Of a DNA stretch of 23,748 bases, positions 1-8,064 are shown one piece after another. The notes below the pieces were generated by a model. The model searched no databases. It was not told the origin of the DNA and saw only the letters and a list, made by a program, of their open reading frames with translations. Every line of letters begins with the position of its first letter. Within the stretch, counting starts at the first letter, position 1. A program made the position numbers and the translations under genes. Source of the stretch: Firmicutes bacterium UBA3932 (GTDB lineage: Bacteria > Bacillota > Clostridia > Peptostreptococcales > Anaerovoracaceae); assembly GCA_002385825.1 (NCBI GenBank), contig DGEG01000067.1, positions 1 to 23,748 of the forward strand. Reading direction: 5' to 3'.

Positions 1-27
1 CTTGTTATTGCAATTCAGGATTAATTT

Positions 28-62
28 TAGTTGATATTTTAGCCGAAAAATCAACTATTTTT
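28..62 (+). terminator. possible AT-rich intrinsic terminator of a gene left of the window
   Basis: TAGTTGAT (28-35) pairs with ATCAACTA (50-57). An inner TTTT/AAAA stem (37-40/46-49) closes a short AGCCG loop with one bulged A. Five Ts (58-62) follow on the plus strand, as expected for an intrinsic terminator of a rightward gene that ends before the window. The stem is AT-rich and no coding sequence is visible here, so the call is tentative. Confidence 0.35.
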
Positions 63-126
63 ATTAACAGATCCTTGTTTTAGCTGATTCTATTCTTTTC
101 TCCAATTATTTAGCGCTTTTCGAAAG

Positions 127-170
127 AAAAAATCAGCTAAAATAAACTTAAACCGTTTATTTTAGCTGAT
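127..170 (-). terminator. intrinsic terminator after the PrsA-like gene
   Basis: A perfect 16-bp inverted repeat (132-147 against 155-170) has a 7-nt loop. Read on the minus strand, the stem is followed at once by six Ts (127-132 on the plus strand). It lies about 80 bases past the stop of the minus-strand foldase gene. It probably ends the whole leftward glmU-prs-pth-mfd-prsA transcript. The stem is AT-rich but long and perfect. Confidence 0.75.
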
Positions 171-248
171 CTCCGTTTCATGGATTCGCAAAGCATAGCA
201 TCATCTTGCCTATATATTTCGCTCTGCCGGTTTTGATCCTGATTCCGT

Positions 249-1196
249 TTAGCCTTGCTTATTCATGTATTCAACGCCGTATTCATCGCGCAATTCAACG
301 ATTTTTTCGTTATAAGCGTTCCGCATGGCTATCTCATACAGAGTAGCTTTTATCATTTCTTTTGCTTCCTCGAAAGATTCTGTACCCTGCTTTTTGTCTG
401 TGACTTTAATGATATGATAACCGAATGAGCTCTTCACGATTTCGCTGATCTCTCCGGGTTTCAGCGCAAATGCAGCCTCTTCAAATTCCGGAACCATGGC
501 TCCCCTGCCAAATGTCCCCAGAGAGCCGCCGTTGGCTGCGGATCCGGGATCGATGCTGTGCTCCTTTGCCAATTCGGCGAAATCAGCTCCCGCTTTCAAC
601 TCATCGAGGATTTCTTCTGCAAAATCCTCGTCTTCAACCAGTATGTGGCTGGCCGTCACCTCGTCGATGACAAACAGATCCGGGTTCTCATCATAATAGG
701 CCTTCGCCTCTTCGTCCGTCGTCTCCGGCACTGCGGCGCTCAGGTCGTTGAAAAAGGCCATGTTATAATACTGATCAATAAAGAATTGCCTCAAGTATTC
801 ATCGGAAATATTATTTTCTTTCATGTAAGCCGCTGCCTGTTCCTGATCTGCAACATATGTGACAAATTCGTCCGCCGCCTCTTCATAATCTTCAGGTAAT
901 ACATCCGGATCATCCTTATATTCCAGCTTTATCAGGTTCAGGGAGATGTAGTCCTCTAACACCAGGGATTTAATGTATTGTAGATCTTCCGCGGAGATCA
1001 CGCTCAGATCTATGCCCTGCAAGTAGCAATATAGATATGTGTATTGATGCAAATCACTTTCCGTAATTACTATATCGCTCACTTTAGCAACAGGCTCGTC
1101 TCCGGCTTTGTCATCTTTCCCGGCACAGGCGGCAAGGGAAAAAATCATGACAGTTGCCAGCAAGAGGGTTAGGATCTTCTGCTTCTTTAAATTCAT
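249..1196 (-). CDS. prsA: PrsA/SurA-like foldase lipoprotein (peptidyl-prolyl isomerase, PpiC type)
   Basis: 315-aa extracytoplasmic folding factor. The N-terminus has Lys residues, a hydrophobic stretch (about 8-20) and the lipobox LAAC with Cys24, so the protein should be lipid-anchored on the outer face of the membrane. Residues about 35-175 form the helical SurA_N-like chaperone region. A parvulin (PpiC) rotamase domain spans about 180-268, with the typical ASHILV, GGSLGTFGRGAMVPEFE and FGYHIIKV blocks. A helical tail follows. The ATG at 1196 is chosen over an in-frame ATG 11 codons upstream because AAGGAG precedes it and the signal peptide starts there. The gene follows mfd on the same strand after 168 bases and ends before a strong terminator. 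Naming it prsA rests on domain order; clostridia often carry several paralogues, so the exact substrate set is unknown. Confidence 0.85.
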   Translation of the reverse strand: MNLKKQKILTLLLATVMIFSLAACAGKDDKAGDEPVAKVSDIVITESDLHQYTYLYCYLQGIDLSVISAEDLQYIKSLVLEDYISLNLIKLEYKDDPDVLPEDYEEAADEFVTYVADQEQAAAYMKENNISDEYLRQFFIDQYYNMAFFNDLSAAVPETTDEEAKAYYDENPDLFVIDEVTASHILVEDEDFAEEILDELKAGADFAELAKEHSIDPGSAANGGSLGTFGRGAMVPEFEEAAFALKPGEISEIVKSSFGYHIIKVTDKKQGTESFEEAKEMIKATLYEIAMRNAYNEKIVELRDEYGVEYMNKQG

Positions 1197-1364
1197 TTGA
1201 GGTTCTCCTTTATTCATTCGTTTACACACGTATTATTTATGTCGGCTTCGTGCCAAGCGCAATACGCCCTCCGCCAGAAACCGGAATATAGAATAAGTTT
1301 GAAGCTTGTGCTTTCTTCATAACGGACTACGCCTTGACGGTCTACGCCGCCGTTAAATTATACG
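1197..1364. other. mfd-prsA intergenic spacer
   Basis: 168 bases with no gene. The only structure is CGTTAAAT/ATTTAACG (1351-1358/1371-1378), which straddles the mfd stop and lacks a T tract on either strand. I found no convincing promoter for the foldase gene. TTGCGC with a TAAATA-like -10 on the minus strand is a poor match, so the foldase gene may be read from the mfd transcript. Confidence 0.5.
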
Positions 1365-4300
1365 CTATTGATTTAACGTTGTCAAAAACTGAATTGCCTC
1401 ACTCAACTTGTCATTGCTCTGCAAATTTATACGGATAAAAGGCCTCGGTCCGCCGTGAACGAAGAGACTGTTTCCGTATTTCGCAGCCGCATTGGCGATT
1501 TTCTGCGGATCCAAACTCTTTGCATGGCGAAAATCAAATACAAGCTTCCTCTGTTCCTGACGAACCCTCCAAATCCCGTTTCTGCTGGCCATTGCCTTAA
1601 TTAGAGCGATTTGAATCAGATTGAGAGTCTCTTTCGGAATTTCTCCGAACCGGTCCAAAAGCTCGTCTATTATTTCGCTTCTATCAGCCTCGTCCCGGAC
1701 GGAAGCTATTTTCTTATACATTTGGAGTTTTACCAATTCGTCCGGAATATAATCTCCCGGAATATGCGCTTCTACGGGGAGCTCTATGCTGGTTTCCATT
1801 TCGTCGCCGGGCCGCACTTCGCCGCCGGACAGTTCCTTTATAGTATCCTCCACCAGTTTGCAATATAGTTCGTAACCGATGGTGATCATGTGGCCGTGCT
1901 GCTCGGCACCTAAAAGGTTTCCGGCGCCACGGATTTCCAGATCCCGCATGGCGATGTGAAAACCCGCTCCGAACTCGGTGAATTCACGGATGGCCCGCAG
2001 CCGTTTTTCCGCCTGCTCCGGCAACACCTTGTCTTTCTGATACATCAGGTAAGCGTAGGCCATGCGATTGGACCGTCCCACCCTGCCCCGCAGCTGATAG
2101 AGCTGGGCAAGCCCCAACTTGTCCGCATCCAGAATGATCATGGTATTCACGTTGGGGATGTCGAGACCGGATTCGATAATGGTAGTGGCAACCAGCACGT
2201 TGTACTGGTTGTTCACGAATTGCAGCATTATGTCCTCCAACTGCTTTTCACCCATCTGTCCGTGAGCCACCGCCACGGACAGATGGGGTATCAGCTGACG
2301 TATATGGGAGGCGATCTTCTGAATGCCACGCACTCTGTTATAGACCACATAAACCTGCCCGCCCCGCTCCAATTCCCGTTCGATGGTTTCCTTAAGCACG
2401 CCGTCATCCTGTTCCATAACATAGGTCTGAACAGGGTAGCGATCCTCGGGAGGCTCTTCGATGAGGCTCATATCGCGAATGCCTATAAGCGACATGTGCA
2501 GCGTCCTCGGAATAGGCGTTGCCGTGAGTGTAAGGACATCGATATTTTTACGAAGCTGTTTTATCGCTTCCTTATGCTGGACACCGAAACGCTGTTCCTC
2601 ATCGATGACCAGAAGCCCCAGGTCTTTGAAAGCCACGTCCTTGGATAGCATCCTGTGAGTTCCGATAAGTATGTCGGTCTCACCTTTTTTTACCTTCTTC
2701 AGGATTTCAGCCTGTTGGGCCTCCGTGCGGAATCGGGACAACATCTCCACTTTGATGGAGAAGGGTTCGAAGCGTTCTTTGAAAGTATAGTAGTGTTGGT
2801 TTGCAAGGAGTGTGGTGGGCACCAGAATCGCCGCCTGTTTTCCGTCGGCAACGCATTTGAAGACTGCCCTGGCCGCCACTTCTGTCTTCCCGTAACCCAC
2901 ATCTCCGCAGAGGAGTCTGTCCATGGGAACCGGTTTTTCCATATCCCTTTTTATCTCACGGATGGAACGCAATTGATCCGGTGTTTCTTCATAGGGGAAC
3001 ATATCTTCAAACTCCCGCTGCCAATGATCGTCCTTTGAAAAAGCATGGCCTTTTTCGAGTTTACGGGCAGCCGATAGGGCAAGCAGCTCCTTTGCCAGGT
3101 CCTGTATAGCCTGCTTTGCCCGCAGTTTTGTCTTCTTCCATTCTACGCCTGACAGTTTGTTGATTTTAGGAGCTGTGCCTTCCGCGCCAACATATTTCTG
3201 AATGATATCCATGTTTTCCACAGGCACGTAAAGCACGTCTTCCCCTGCGTATTTAATTTTCAGGTAATCCTTTTTCGTCCCCTGTATATCCAACTGGGTC
3301 ACGCCCAGGAATTTTCCGATGCCGTGATTTTCATGTACTACATAGTCGCCTTTTCGTATGTCGGAAAAAGCTTTGATTCCTCGATGCTCTCCCCCTTCCC
3401 GGCGAGTCCTCTTCTGCTTTGCCGTAACAAAAATATCTCTGTCAGAAAAGATGACCAGCTTCTCTTCCGGAAACTCCATACCCGCGGAGAGCACGCCTTC
3501 CGCGATCTGTACTCTCCCGTCGAGCCCGCACCGGCTGATAAAGTCCTCCATGTTTTTAACCCTGTCAGAGGTTGAGCAGAGGAGATGAATGCTAAACTTC
3601 AACTTATCGTAGCGCAGCAACTCCGCCTCGAAAAAGTCCATCCTGCCGTTAAACACAGTGGCTTGTTTCGAGACCAGGGGAACCATTGCCTTCAGCACTT
3701 CCACCCCTTTTGGCTGCTTTTGGAAGGGGGTGAAAACGAAGGCTGCCTTCTGCCGGTAAATCTGCTGAAAGTCACCGAATCCGGAAAAGGCTTCATAATC
3801 TTCCGGCACCGCCTCCCCTCGATCCAACATGACCTTGAAGTCTTCCTGGTATTCTTTCTCTGCCAACTCCAGGGCTTCCGCCACCCGATCGGGATCGTCC
3901 ACCACGACTAAGCCGCCGTCCTTCAGATAGTCCCATAGGAACTCGGTTTTTTCATAAATGTAATGTATGAAATGTTCCAATAGCTGGATGTTAGTGGCGG
4001 TTTCAAGGCTTTCCAGTATGTGCCCCTGCCTGGAAGCCAGTTTCTCCCTCTTTTCCCCCGTCAATTTCTTTGCGAAGGCTTCGTATGCTTCTTTAATGCG
4101 TGTCGACGCCTGCTCAAAGAGGTAATCCGATTGGATGATGAGCTGAGCAGGAAATATCCGAACCGAATCGATCTCTTCAATGGAACGCTGGGTAAGGGGA
4201 TTAAAGAATCGTATTGAATCCACCTCGATATCGAAAAGCTCCACACGGCAAGGATGGAGTTGGTTGGGAGGATATACATCTATGATGCCGCCGCGAATGC

Positions 4301-4808
4301 TGTACTGTCCCCTGGCTTCAACGGATCCTACTCGCTCGTAGCCCATGTATGTGAGCTTGCGCTTCAATTGCTCCAAATCCACCAGGTCGCCGAGCTTCAG
4401 ATGGATTTCGTTTTTCAGAAACAGCTCTTTGGGTGCCAGTTTTTTTACCGCACTCAATGGGGAGGCTACTACAATGCAATTTTCTCCGGAGGCCAGTGCG
4501 GATAAGGCAAAAAGCCACTCTATTAACACATCCTGGCTCTTCGCTTCAAAAGTCATGTGATCTGCCGCTTCCTCGGGAAGCACGTACACATTTTTATCTA
4601 CAAACAAAGACAGATCCTCTGCAAGCTTCTTCGCCTTTGCATGAGAAGATGTGATGGCAAGAATCTGTCCTTTCTTCTCTCCTGCAATGACTCCCAGAAT
4701 GGCAGCGGATCTGCTCTCGGAAATACCTGATATGCAACAAACCCCTTCGCTTTCCCGGGCCAGCTGTCTGATGCGATCAAACCGCCCATGACCATTCAGC
4801 TCAATCAT
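1365..4808 (-). CDS. mfd: transcription-repair coupling factor Mfd
   Basis: 1147-aa DNA translocase that removes RNA polymerase stalled at lesions and recruits UvrA. Full family length. The N-terminal UvrB-homology region runs to about 350. The RNA-polymerase-interacting CarD-like domain is at about 486-545 (KGDYVVHENHGIGKF). RecG-type translocase motifs follow: Walker A GDVGYGKT at 635-642, DEEQ at 736-739, TATPIPRT at about 762, and the LYQLRGRVGRS motif VI at about 903. A C-terminal TRCF domain ends the protein. The ATG overlaps the end of pth by 8 bases, so the two are translationally linked. pth-mfd adjacency is classic in Bacillus and Clostridium. A small inverted repeat (1351-1358/1371-1378) spans the stop codon but has no T tract, so readthrough into the foldase gene is plausible. 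Confidence 0.97.
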   Translation of the reverse strand: MIELNGHGRFDRIRQLARESEGVCCISGISESRSAAILGVIAGEKKGQILAITSSHAKAKKLAEDLSLFVDKNVYVLPEEAADHMTFEAKSQDVLIEWLFALSALASGENCIVVASPLSAVKKLAPKELFLKNEIHLKLGDLVDLEQLKRKLTYMGYERVGSVEARGQYSIRGGIIDVYPPNQLHPCRVELFDIEVDSIRFFNPLTQRSIEEIDSVRIFPAQLIIQSDYLFEQASTRIKEAYEAFAKKLTGEKREKLASRQGHILESLETATNIQLLEHFIHYIYEKTEFLWDYLKDGGLVVVDDPDRVAEALELAEKEYQEDFKVMLDRGEAVPEDYEAFSGFGDFQQIYRQKAAFVFTPFQKQPKGVEVLKAMVPLVSKQATVFNGRMDFFEAELLRYDKLKFSIHLLCSTSDRVKNMEDFISRCGLDGRVQIAEGVLSAGMEFPEEKLVIFSDRDIFVTAKQKRTRREGGEHRGIKAFSDIRKGDYVVHENHGIGKFLGVTQLDIQGTKKDYLKIKYAGEDVLYVPVENMDIIQKYVGAEGTAPKINKLSGVEWKKTKLRAKQAIQDLAKELLALSAARKLEKGHAFSKDDHWQREFEDMFPYEETPDQLRSIREIKRDMEKPVPMDRLLCGDVGYGKTEVAARAVFKCVADGKQAAILVPTTLLANQHYYTFKERFEPFSIKVEMLSRFRTEAQQAEILKKVKKGETDILIGTHRMLSKDVAFKDLGLLVIDEEQRFGVQHKEAIKQLRKNIDVLTLTATPIPRTLHMSLIGIRDMSLIEEPPEDRYPVQTYVMEQDDGVLKETIERELERGGQVYVVYNRVRGIQKIASHIRQLIPHLSVAVAHGQMGEKQLEDIMLQFVNNQYNVLVATTIIESGLDIPNVNTMIILDADKLGLAQLYQLRGRVGRSNRMAYAYLMYQKDKVLPEQAEKRLRAIREFTEFGAGFHIAMRDLEIRGAGNLLGAEQHGHMITIGYELYCKLVEDTIKELSGGEVRPGDEMETSIELPVEAHIPGDYIPDELVKLQMYKKIASVRDEADRSEIIDELLDRFGEIPKETLNLIQIALIKAMASRNGIWRVRQEQRKLVFDFRHAKSLDPQKIANAAAKYGNSLFVHGGPRPFIRINLQSNDKLSEAIQFLTTLNQ

Positions 4809-5469
4809 TCTTTTCGCTGTCCTCTTTCTTCATCGCCTCGTTTATTTTTTTGCGTCCAGGGTTCCCGGCTTCCTCATTTGCTCCATTGCCAGCTTTTCTG
4901 AGCACCAGCTCCTTGCCGTTGTATTCGTTCATAGCCTGCTGAATCCCTTTTTCTATTATGCACTCCAAAGCGGATACAGCCCGCAGCACCGCATCCTCCA
5001 TCAGTTTCTTTTCTTCCTTTCGGAAACCGCCGGTGACATAGTCCGCCAATCTCATTTTCCGCTCTCCCCCGATTCCGATCCTCACCCGGGGGAAATCCTC
5101 TCTCTGAATATCATATATAATGGAGCGCATGCCGTTATGAGTGCCGGCGCTTCCCGAAGGACGGATGCGGATTCTGCCCATGGGAAGGTCCACATCGTCG
5201 TAAACGACGATGAGATTGAAAAGATCAGGCTTGTAATAGGCCACCACTTCCCTTACGCTTTGTCCCGACAGGTTCATGTAAGTCTGAGGTTTTACAAGCA
5301 ACACTTTATGGCCGGAGATGATGCCTTCCCCGACCAATGCCTTGTGTTTTATTTTGTTGATTCGGATCCCGTGCTTTTCTGCAAGTTGATCTACCGTGAT
5401 GAAACCGATGTTGTGCCGCGTATTTTCATACCGTCTGCCGGGATTTCCAAGTCCTATGATAATAAACAT
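4801..5469 (-). CDS. pth: peptidyl-tRNA hydrolase
   Basis: 222-aa cytoplasmic esterase that frees tRNA from peptidyl-tRNAs dropped by ribosomes. Family motifs are intact: GLGNPG with Asn9, NTRHNIGF with the catalytic His19, the KPQTYMNLSG block, YDDVDLP with the catalytic Asp, and GTHNGMRS. The catalytic domain ends near residue 190. The remaining roughly 30 residues are a hydrophilic Lys/Glu/Asn-rich tail, which makes the protein longer than the usual 185-195 aa. The start lies 4 bases after the prs stop and the end overlaps mfd by 8 bases, so prs-pth-mfd is one tightly packed transcription unit. The tail has no recognisable motif. Confidence 0.96.
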   Translation of the reverse strand: MFIIIGLGNPGRRYENTRHNIGFITVDQLAEKHGIRINKIKHKALVGEGIISGHKVLLVKPQTYMNLSGQSVREVVAYYKPDLFNLIVVYDDVDLPMGRIRIRPSGSAGTHNGMRSIIYDIQREDFPRVRIGIGGERKMRLADYVTGGFRKEEKKLMEDAVLRAVSALECIIEKGIQQAMNEYNGKELVLRKAGNGANEEAGNPGRKKINEAMKKEDSEKND

Positions 5470-5473
5470 GATG

Positions 5474-6424
5474 CTAATCGAACAACCTGCTGACGGAGTC
5501 GTTGGTAAAGATACGAATCATAGCTTCGGCAAACAGCGGAGCTACGGACAGTATCTTCATCTTGTCCAACCTCTTTTCCTCCGGCAACGGGATGGTGTTG
5601 AGGAGAATCATTTCCGTAATGGCCGACTCCTGAATTCTCTCGATTGCTGGTCCCGAAAGCACCGCATGGGTGGCGCAGGCATACACGTCTTTGGCGCCCA
5701 TATCCTTCAGCGCATTGGCAGCATTGGTAATGGTCCCCGCAGTATCGATGATGTCGTCCACAAGGATTGCATTTTTGCCTTCGATATCACCGATGATGTT
5801 CATTATCTCCGACACGTTGGCTTTGGGCCGCCTTTTATCGATGATGGCAATGGGTGCGTCAAGAGGATGGGCCATGTTTCTGGCTCTGCCCACGCTGCCG
5901 TGATCCGGAGAGACTATAACCAAGTCGTCCAGACGCTTTTCTTTAAAGTATTTAACAAGAATGGGCATTCCTAACAGGTGGTCTACCGGTATGTTAAAGT
6001 AACCCTGAATCTGGGCTGCATGAAGGTCCATGGTCACCACTCTGTCCGCTCCGGCCGCGCTTATCAGATCGGCTACCAATTTTGCGGTAATGGGATCCCG
6101 GGCTTTTGCCTTACGATCCTGCCTTGCATAGCCGTAGTATGGGATTACCGCATTGATCCTTCCTGCCGATGCGCGTTTCATCGCATCGATCATGATCAGC
6201 AATTCCATCAGGTTGTCATTGACGGGATTACAGGTGGACTGAATGATGTATGCATCCACGCCCCGGACCGTTTCCCACAGGTTTACGGATATCTCACCGT
6301 CACTGAATTTGCTGACCGTGGATCTTCCCAGGGGCTTGCCCATTATCGATGCGATTTCCTCTGCCAGCTCGGGATTTGAGTTCCCCGAGAAGATTTTAAA
6401 ATCTGCGAATGCTCCATTCTTCAT
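5474..6424 (-). CDS. prs: ribose-phosphate pyrophosphokinase (PRPP synthase)
   Basis: 316-aa class I PRPP synthase. It transfers pyrophosphate from ATP to ribose-5-phosphate, giving PRPP for purine, pyrimidine, His, Trp and NAD synthesis. Visible motifs are KFSDGEISV near 39-47, the catalytic flexible loop YGYARQDRKAKARDPITAK at about 97-115, DLHAAQIQGYF with the metal-binding His at about 135, and the PRPP loop DDIIDTAGT at 223-231. The ATG at 6424 is preferred over an in-frame ATG 22 codons upstream: a GAAAGGA ribosome site precedes it, the family starts here, and the longer version would overlap the end of glmU. It follows glmU by 23 bases. PRPP is also the effector of PurR, encoded just upstream. 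Confidence 0.97.
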   Translation of the reverse strand: MKNGAFADFKIFSGNSNPELAEEIASIMGKPLGRSTVSKFSDGEISVNLWETVRGVDAYIIQSTCNPVNDNLMELLIMIDAMKRASAGRINAVIPYYGYARQDRKAKARDPITAKLVADLISAAGADRVVTMDLHAAQIQGYFNIPVDHLLGMPILVKYFKEKRLDDLVIVSPDHGSVGRARNMAHPLDAPIAIIDKRRPKANVSEIMNIIGDIEGKNAILVDDIIDTAGTITNAANALKDMGAKDVYACATHAVLSGPAIERIQESAITEMILLNTIPLPEEKRLDKMKILSVAPLFAEAMIRIFTNDSVSRLFD

Positions 6425-6447
6425 TGTTCTTATCCTTTCGTTATGTG

Positions 6448-7179
6448 CTATTTCTTCTTTTTCTTCAGAATTCCACGTTTCTCTACCCAATCCGGAATAA
6501 TTTCATCCCTGGCCCTGCCGATGCAAAGGGCTCCTTCCGGAACGTTCTTAGTAATGGTAGTTCCTGCGGCAACATAAGCTCCCTTTCCCACCTTGACCGG
6601 TGCGATCAGGTTGGTGTTGCAGCCCACAAATGCATCGTCCTCGACTACACAGCGGTTCTTTTCTGATCCGTTATAGTTGACAAAGACTACGCCGCAACCC
6701 AAATTCACTCCTGCCCCTACATCCGCGTCGCCTATGTAGGTAAGATGAGAAGCTTTCGCTCCGTCTCCTAATTTCGAGTTCTTTACTTCTACAAAATCTC
6801 CTACCTTGACATCTTCGCCGATTTGACAACCGGGACGCAGGTACGCAAAAGGGCCCACCTTAGTGCGACTTCCAATGCTGCTCTCAACGATTACGGAGCA
6901 TTGGATTTCCACTTGGTCGGCTATAGTGCTGTCTGTAATTTTTGAATTATGGCCTATGGTGCAGTCTTCTCCGATCCGGGTGTTGCCTTTTATGATGACA
7001 CCCGGTTCTATGACGGTTCCTTTACCGATGCTGACTCCCTCGTCGATATATACGGATTTCCAGTCAACGAACTTGACTCCCGCCTGTATATGTCTCAGGA
7101 CGATGTTCAGCCGTTCCTTTTCTTTTCGCTGTTCTTCTGCAATGAGCTGTTCAATGCTCATTTCACTTTTATTAATCAT
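6448..7179 (-). CDS. glmU: standalone GlmU C-terminal domain (glucosamine-1-phosphate N-acetyltransferase)
   Basis: 243-aa protein matching only the C-terminal half of bifunctional GlmU (normally about 455 aa). Residues 1-35 correspond to the linker helix. From about 40 onward come hexapeptide repeats of a left-handed beta helix. Acetyltransferase-site blocks are present: LRPGCQIG, VEVKNSKLGDG, SHLTYIGDADVG with the catalytic His, NYNGSEK, and the AYVAAGTTIT block. The N-terminal uridylyltransferase domain (LAAGxGTRM motif) is absent. The preceding 170 bases hold a promoter and ribosome site and no frame encodes it, so this is not a recent truncation. It should acetylate GlcN-1-P with acetyl-CoA; a separate enzyme must then make UDP-GlcNAc. 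The AGGGGGG ribosome site supports the ATG at 7179. The slot between spoVG and prs is the normal place for glmU in Firmicutes. Confidence 0.9.
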   Translation of the reverse strand: MINKSEMSIEQLIAEEQRKEKERLNIVLRHIQAGVKFVDWKSVYIDEGVSIGKGTVIEPGVIIKGNTRIGEDCTIGHNSKITDSTIADQVEIQCSVIVESSIGSRTKVGPFAYLRPGCQIGEDVKVGDFVEVKNSKLGDGAKASHLTYIGDADVGAGVNLGCGVVFVNYNGSEKNRCVVEDDAFVGCNTNLIAPVKVGKGAYVAAGTTITKNVPEGALCIGRARDEIIPDWVEKRGILKKKKK

Positions 7180-7237
7180 AGCATTCGTCCCCCCTATACC
7201 AAGGGTTTCAAAAGCGCATGACAGCGCTTCCGTTTAA

Positions 7238-7266
7238 AGTATACCACCTATGAATTCCCACGTAAA
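7238..7266 (-). promoter_or_regulatory. sigma-A-type promoter of the glmU-prs-pth-mfd operon
   Basis: On the minus strand, TTTACG (7266-7261) and TATACT (7243-7238) are 17 bases apart. This matches the housekeeping consensus at 4/6 and 5/6. Transcription would start near 7231 and give a leader of about 50 bases before glmU. Confidence 0.6.
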
Positions 7267-7349
7267 GTGCAAGCAATTACCTGAATTTTGTCTTATTATG
7301 CCTTATTCTATTCGGAAACTTACATTCTCGTATTTTATGTTGTATTTCA

Positions 7350-7387
7350 TGTCTGTATTTGGTGTCTGACACTTTTTACAACCTTTG
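7350..7387 (+). repeat. REP-like repeat, copy A (GTGTCTGACAC core)
   Basis: A 38-base unit with core GTGTCTGACACTTTTTACA. It is identical at 37 of 38 positions to 23197-23234 and is matched in inverted orientation by 7462-7488. The GTGTCTGACAC core is itself nearly palindromic. It is non-coding and lies between a terminator and a promoter. Such short palindromic repeats resemble those mobilised by REP-associated (Y1-type) transposases, but none is encoded in this window. Confidence 0.7.
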
Positions 7388-7461
7388 AGGTCACAAAATT
7401 AAATCAGACAAGAATTTGGTTTATACTTGTACCTTGTACACGTAACTTGTAAAAAAGTGTC

Positions 7462-7488
7462 TGTAAAAAGTGTCAGACACCGAATACA
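7462..7488 (-). repeat. REP-like repeat, inverted copy B
   Basis: The reverse complement of this 27-base stretch is identical to 23201-23227 and differs at one position from 7354-7380. With copy A it forms an inverted pair about 135 bases across, like a REPIN (paired REP) unit, and could fold into one long hairpin. A partial third start, AAAAAAGTGTCTG, lies just to its left. Confidence 0.7.
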
Positions 7489-7513
7489 AACTTCGGACAC
7501 AATTTTGGATACA

Positions 7514-7550
7514 ACCAAAAAGGACACCGCTTAAATAAACGGTGTCCTCG
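7514..7550 (-). terminator. intrinsic terminator of spoVG
   Basis: AGGACACCG (7521-7529) pairs with CGGTGTCCT (7540-7548) around a 10-nt loop. On the minus strand the stem is followed by TTTTTGG. It lies about 38 bases past the spoVG stop codon. Confidence 0.8.
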
Positions 7551-7586
7551 AAAAAATCGATAAACGATATAATTTCATATTGTTAC

Positions 7587-7988
7587 TCATGCATTCACTT
7601 CTTCTCCAACTACTTCTGCTTCAGCGGCCGGTACAACCTCTGCATCGTTCATTTCAATTGCTTGTGCTGCCTCTGCTTCTTTTTCTTCAGCTTCTACAGC
7701 TGTTACTTCCTGCCCTTTTTCTGCTTCTCTTGCTTCGAGAACCTTATGGTACTCTTCAAAAATTGCCTCCTTAATTCGATTTCTCGTTTCTGAGGTTAAG
7801 GGATGGGCTATGTCTCGGAAATCGCCTTCACCCATCTTCCTGCTGGGCATGGCTATGAACAAACCGTTCTGCCCTTCAATGACTTTAATGTCATGCACTA
7901 CGAATTCATCGTCAAAAGTCACCGACACAATAGCACGCATCTTGCCTTCATCGTTGACCTTGCGAATTCTTACGTCGGTTATTTGCAT
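7587..7988 (-). CDS. spoVG: septation/sporulation regulator SpoVG
   Basis: 133-aa small regulator. The conserved SpoVG core is residues 1-84 (MQITDVRIRKV, the AIVSVTFDDEFVVHDIKVIEG block, GLFIAMPSRK, FRDIAHPL). In other Firmicutes this core binds nucleic acid and affects septation, sporulation and virulence genes. A Glu/Ala/Val-rich acidic tail (about 90-133) extends it beyond the usual length of just under 100 aa. The ATG at 7988 is chosen because GAGAGGTGG lies 8 bases upstream and the family starts with MQ/MEITDVR; an in-frame ATG 12 codons upstream has no ribosome site. It has its own near-consensus promoter and terminator, so it is monocistronic or partly fed by readthrough from purR. 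Confidence 0.95.
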   Translation of the reverse strand: MQITDVRIRKVNDEGKMRAIVSVTFDDEFVVHDIKVIEGQNGLFIAMPSRKMGEGDFRDIAHPLTSETRNRIKEAIFEEYHKVLEAREAEKGQEVTAVEAEEKEAEAAQAIEMNDAEVVPAAEAEVVGEEVNA

Positions 7989-8064
7989 GAATACACCACC
8001 TCTCTCACAGTTTCTGGCACGCATCTAATACGGCAGGAAGTAACATATAGCAATTTGTGACATA

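Larger units (their letters stand above)
7180..7586. other. spoVG-glmU intergenic region (407 bases)
   Basis: No gene is visible. From right to left the region holds the spoVG terminator (7514-7550), a pair of inverted REP-like repeats (7350-7488), AT-rich filler, and the promoter of the glmU operon (7238-7266). A short AAGCGC/GCGCTT hairpin (7212-7217/7224-7229) lies in the expected 5' leader. The separate terminator and promoter indicate that spoVG and glmU are distinct transcription units. Confidence 0.6.

Noticed and set aside
1956..2648. 230-codon plus-strand frame inside mfd
   Set aside because: Antisense shadow of a strongly conserved mfd coding region; its protein has no recognisable family features.
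5396..5974. 192-codon plus-strand frame across pth and prs
   Set aside because: Crosses two conserved genes on the opposite strand; a reading-frame shadow.
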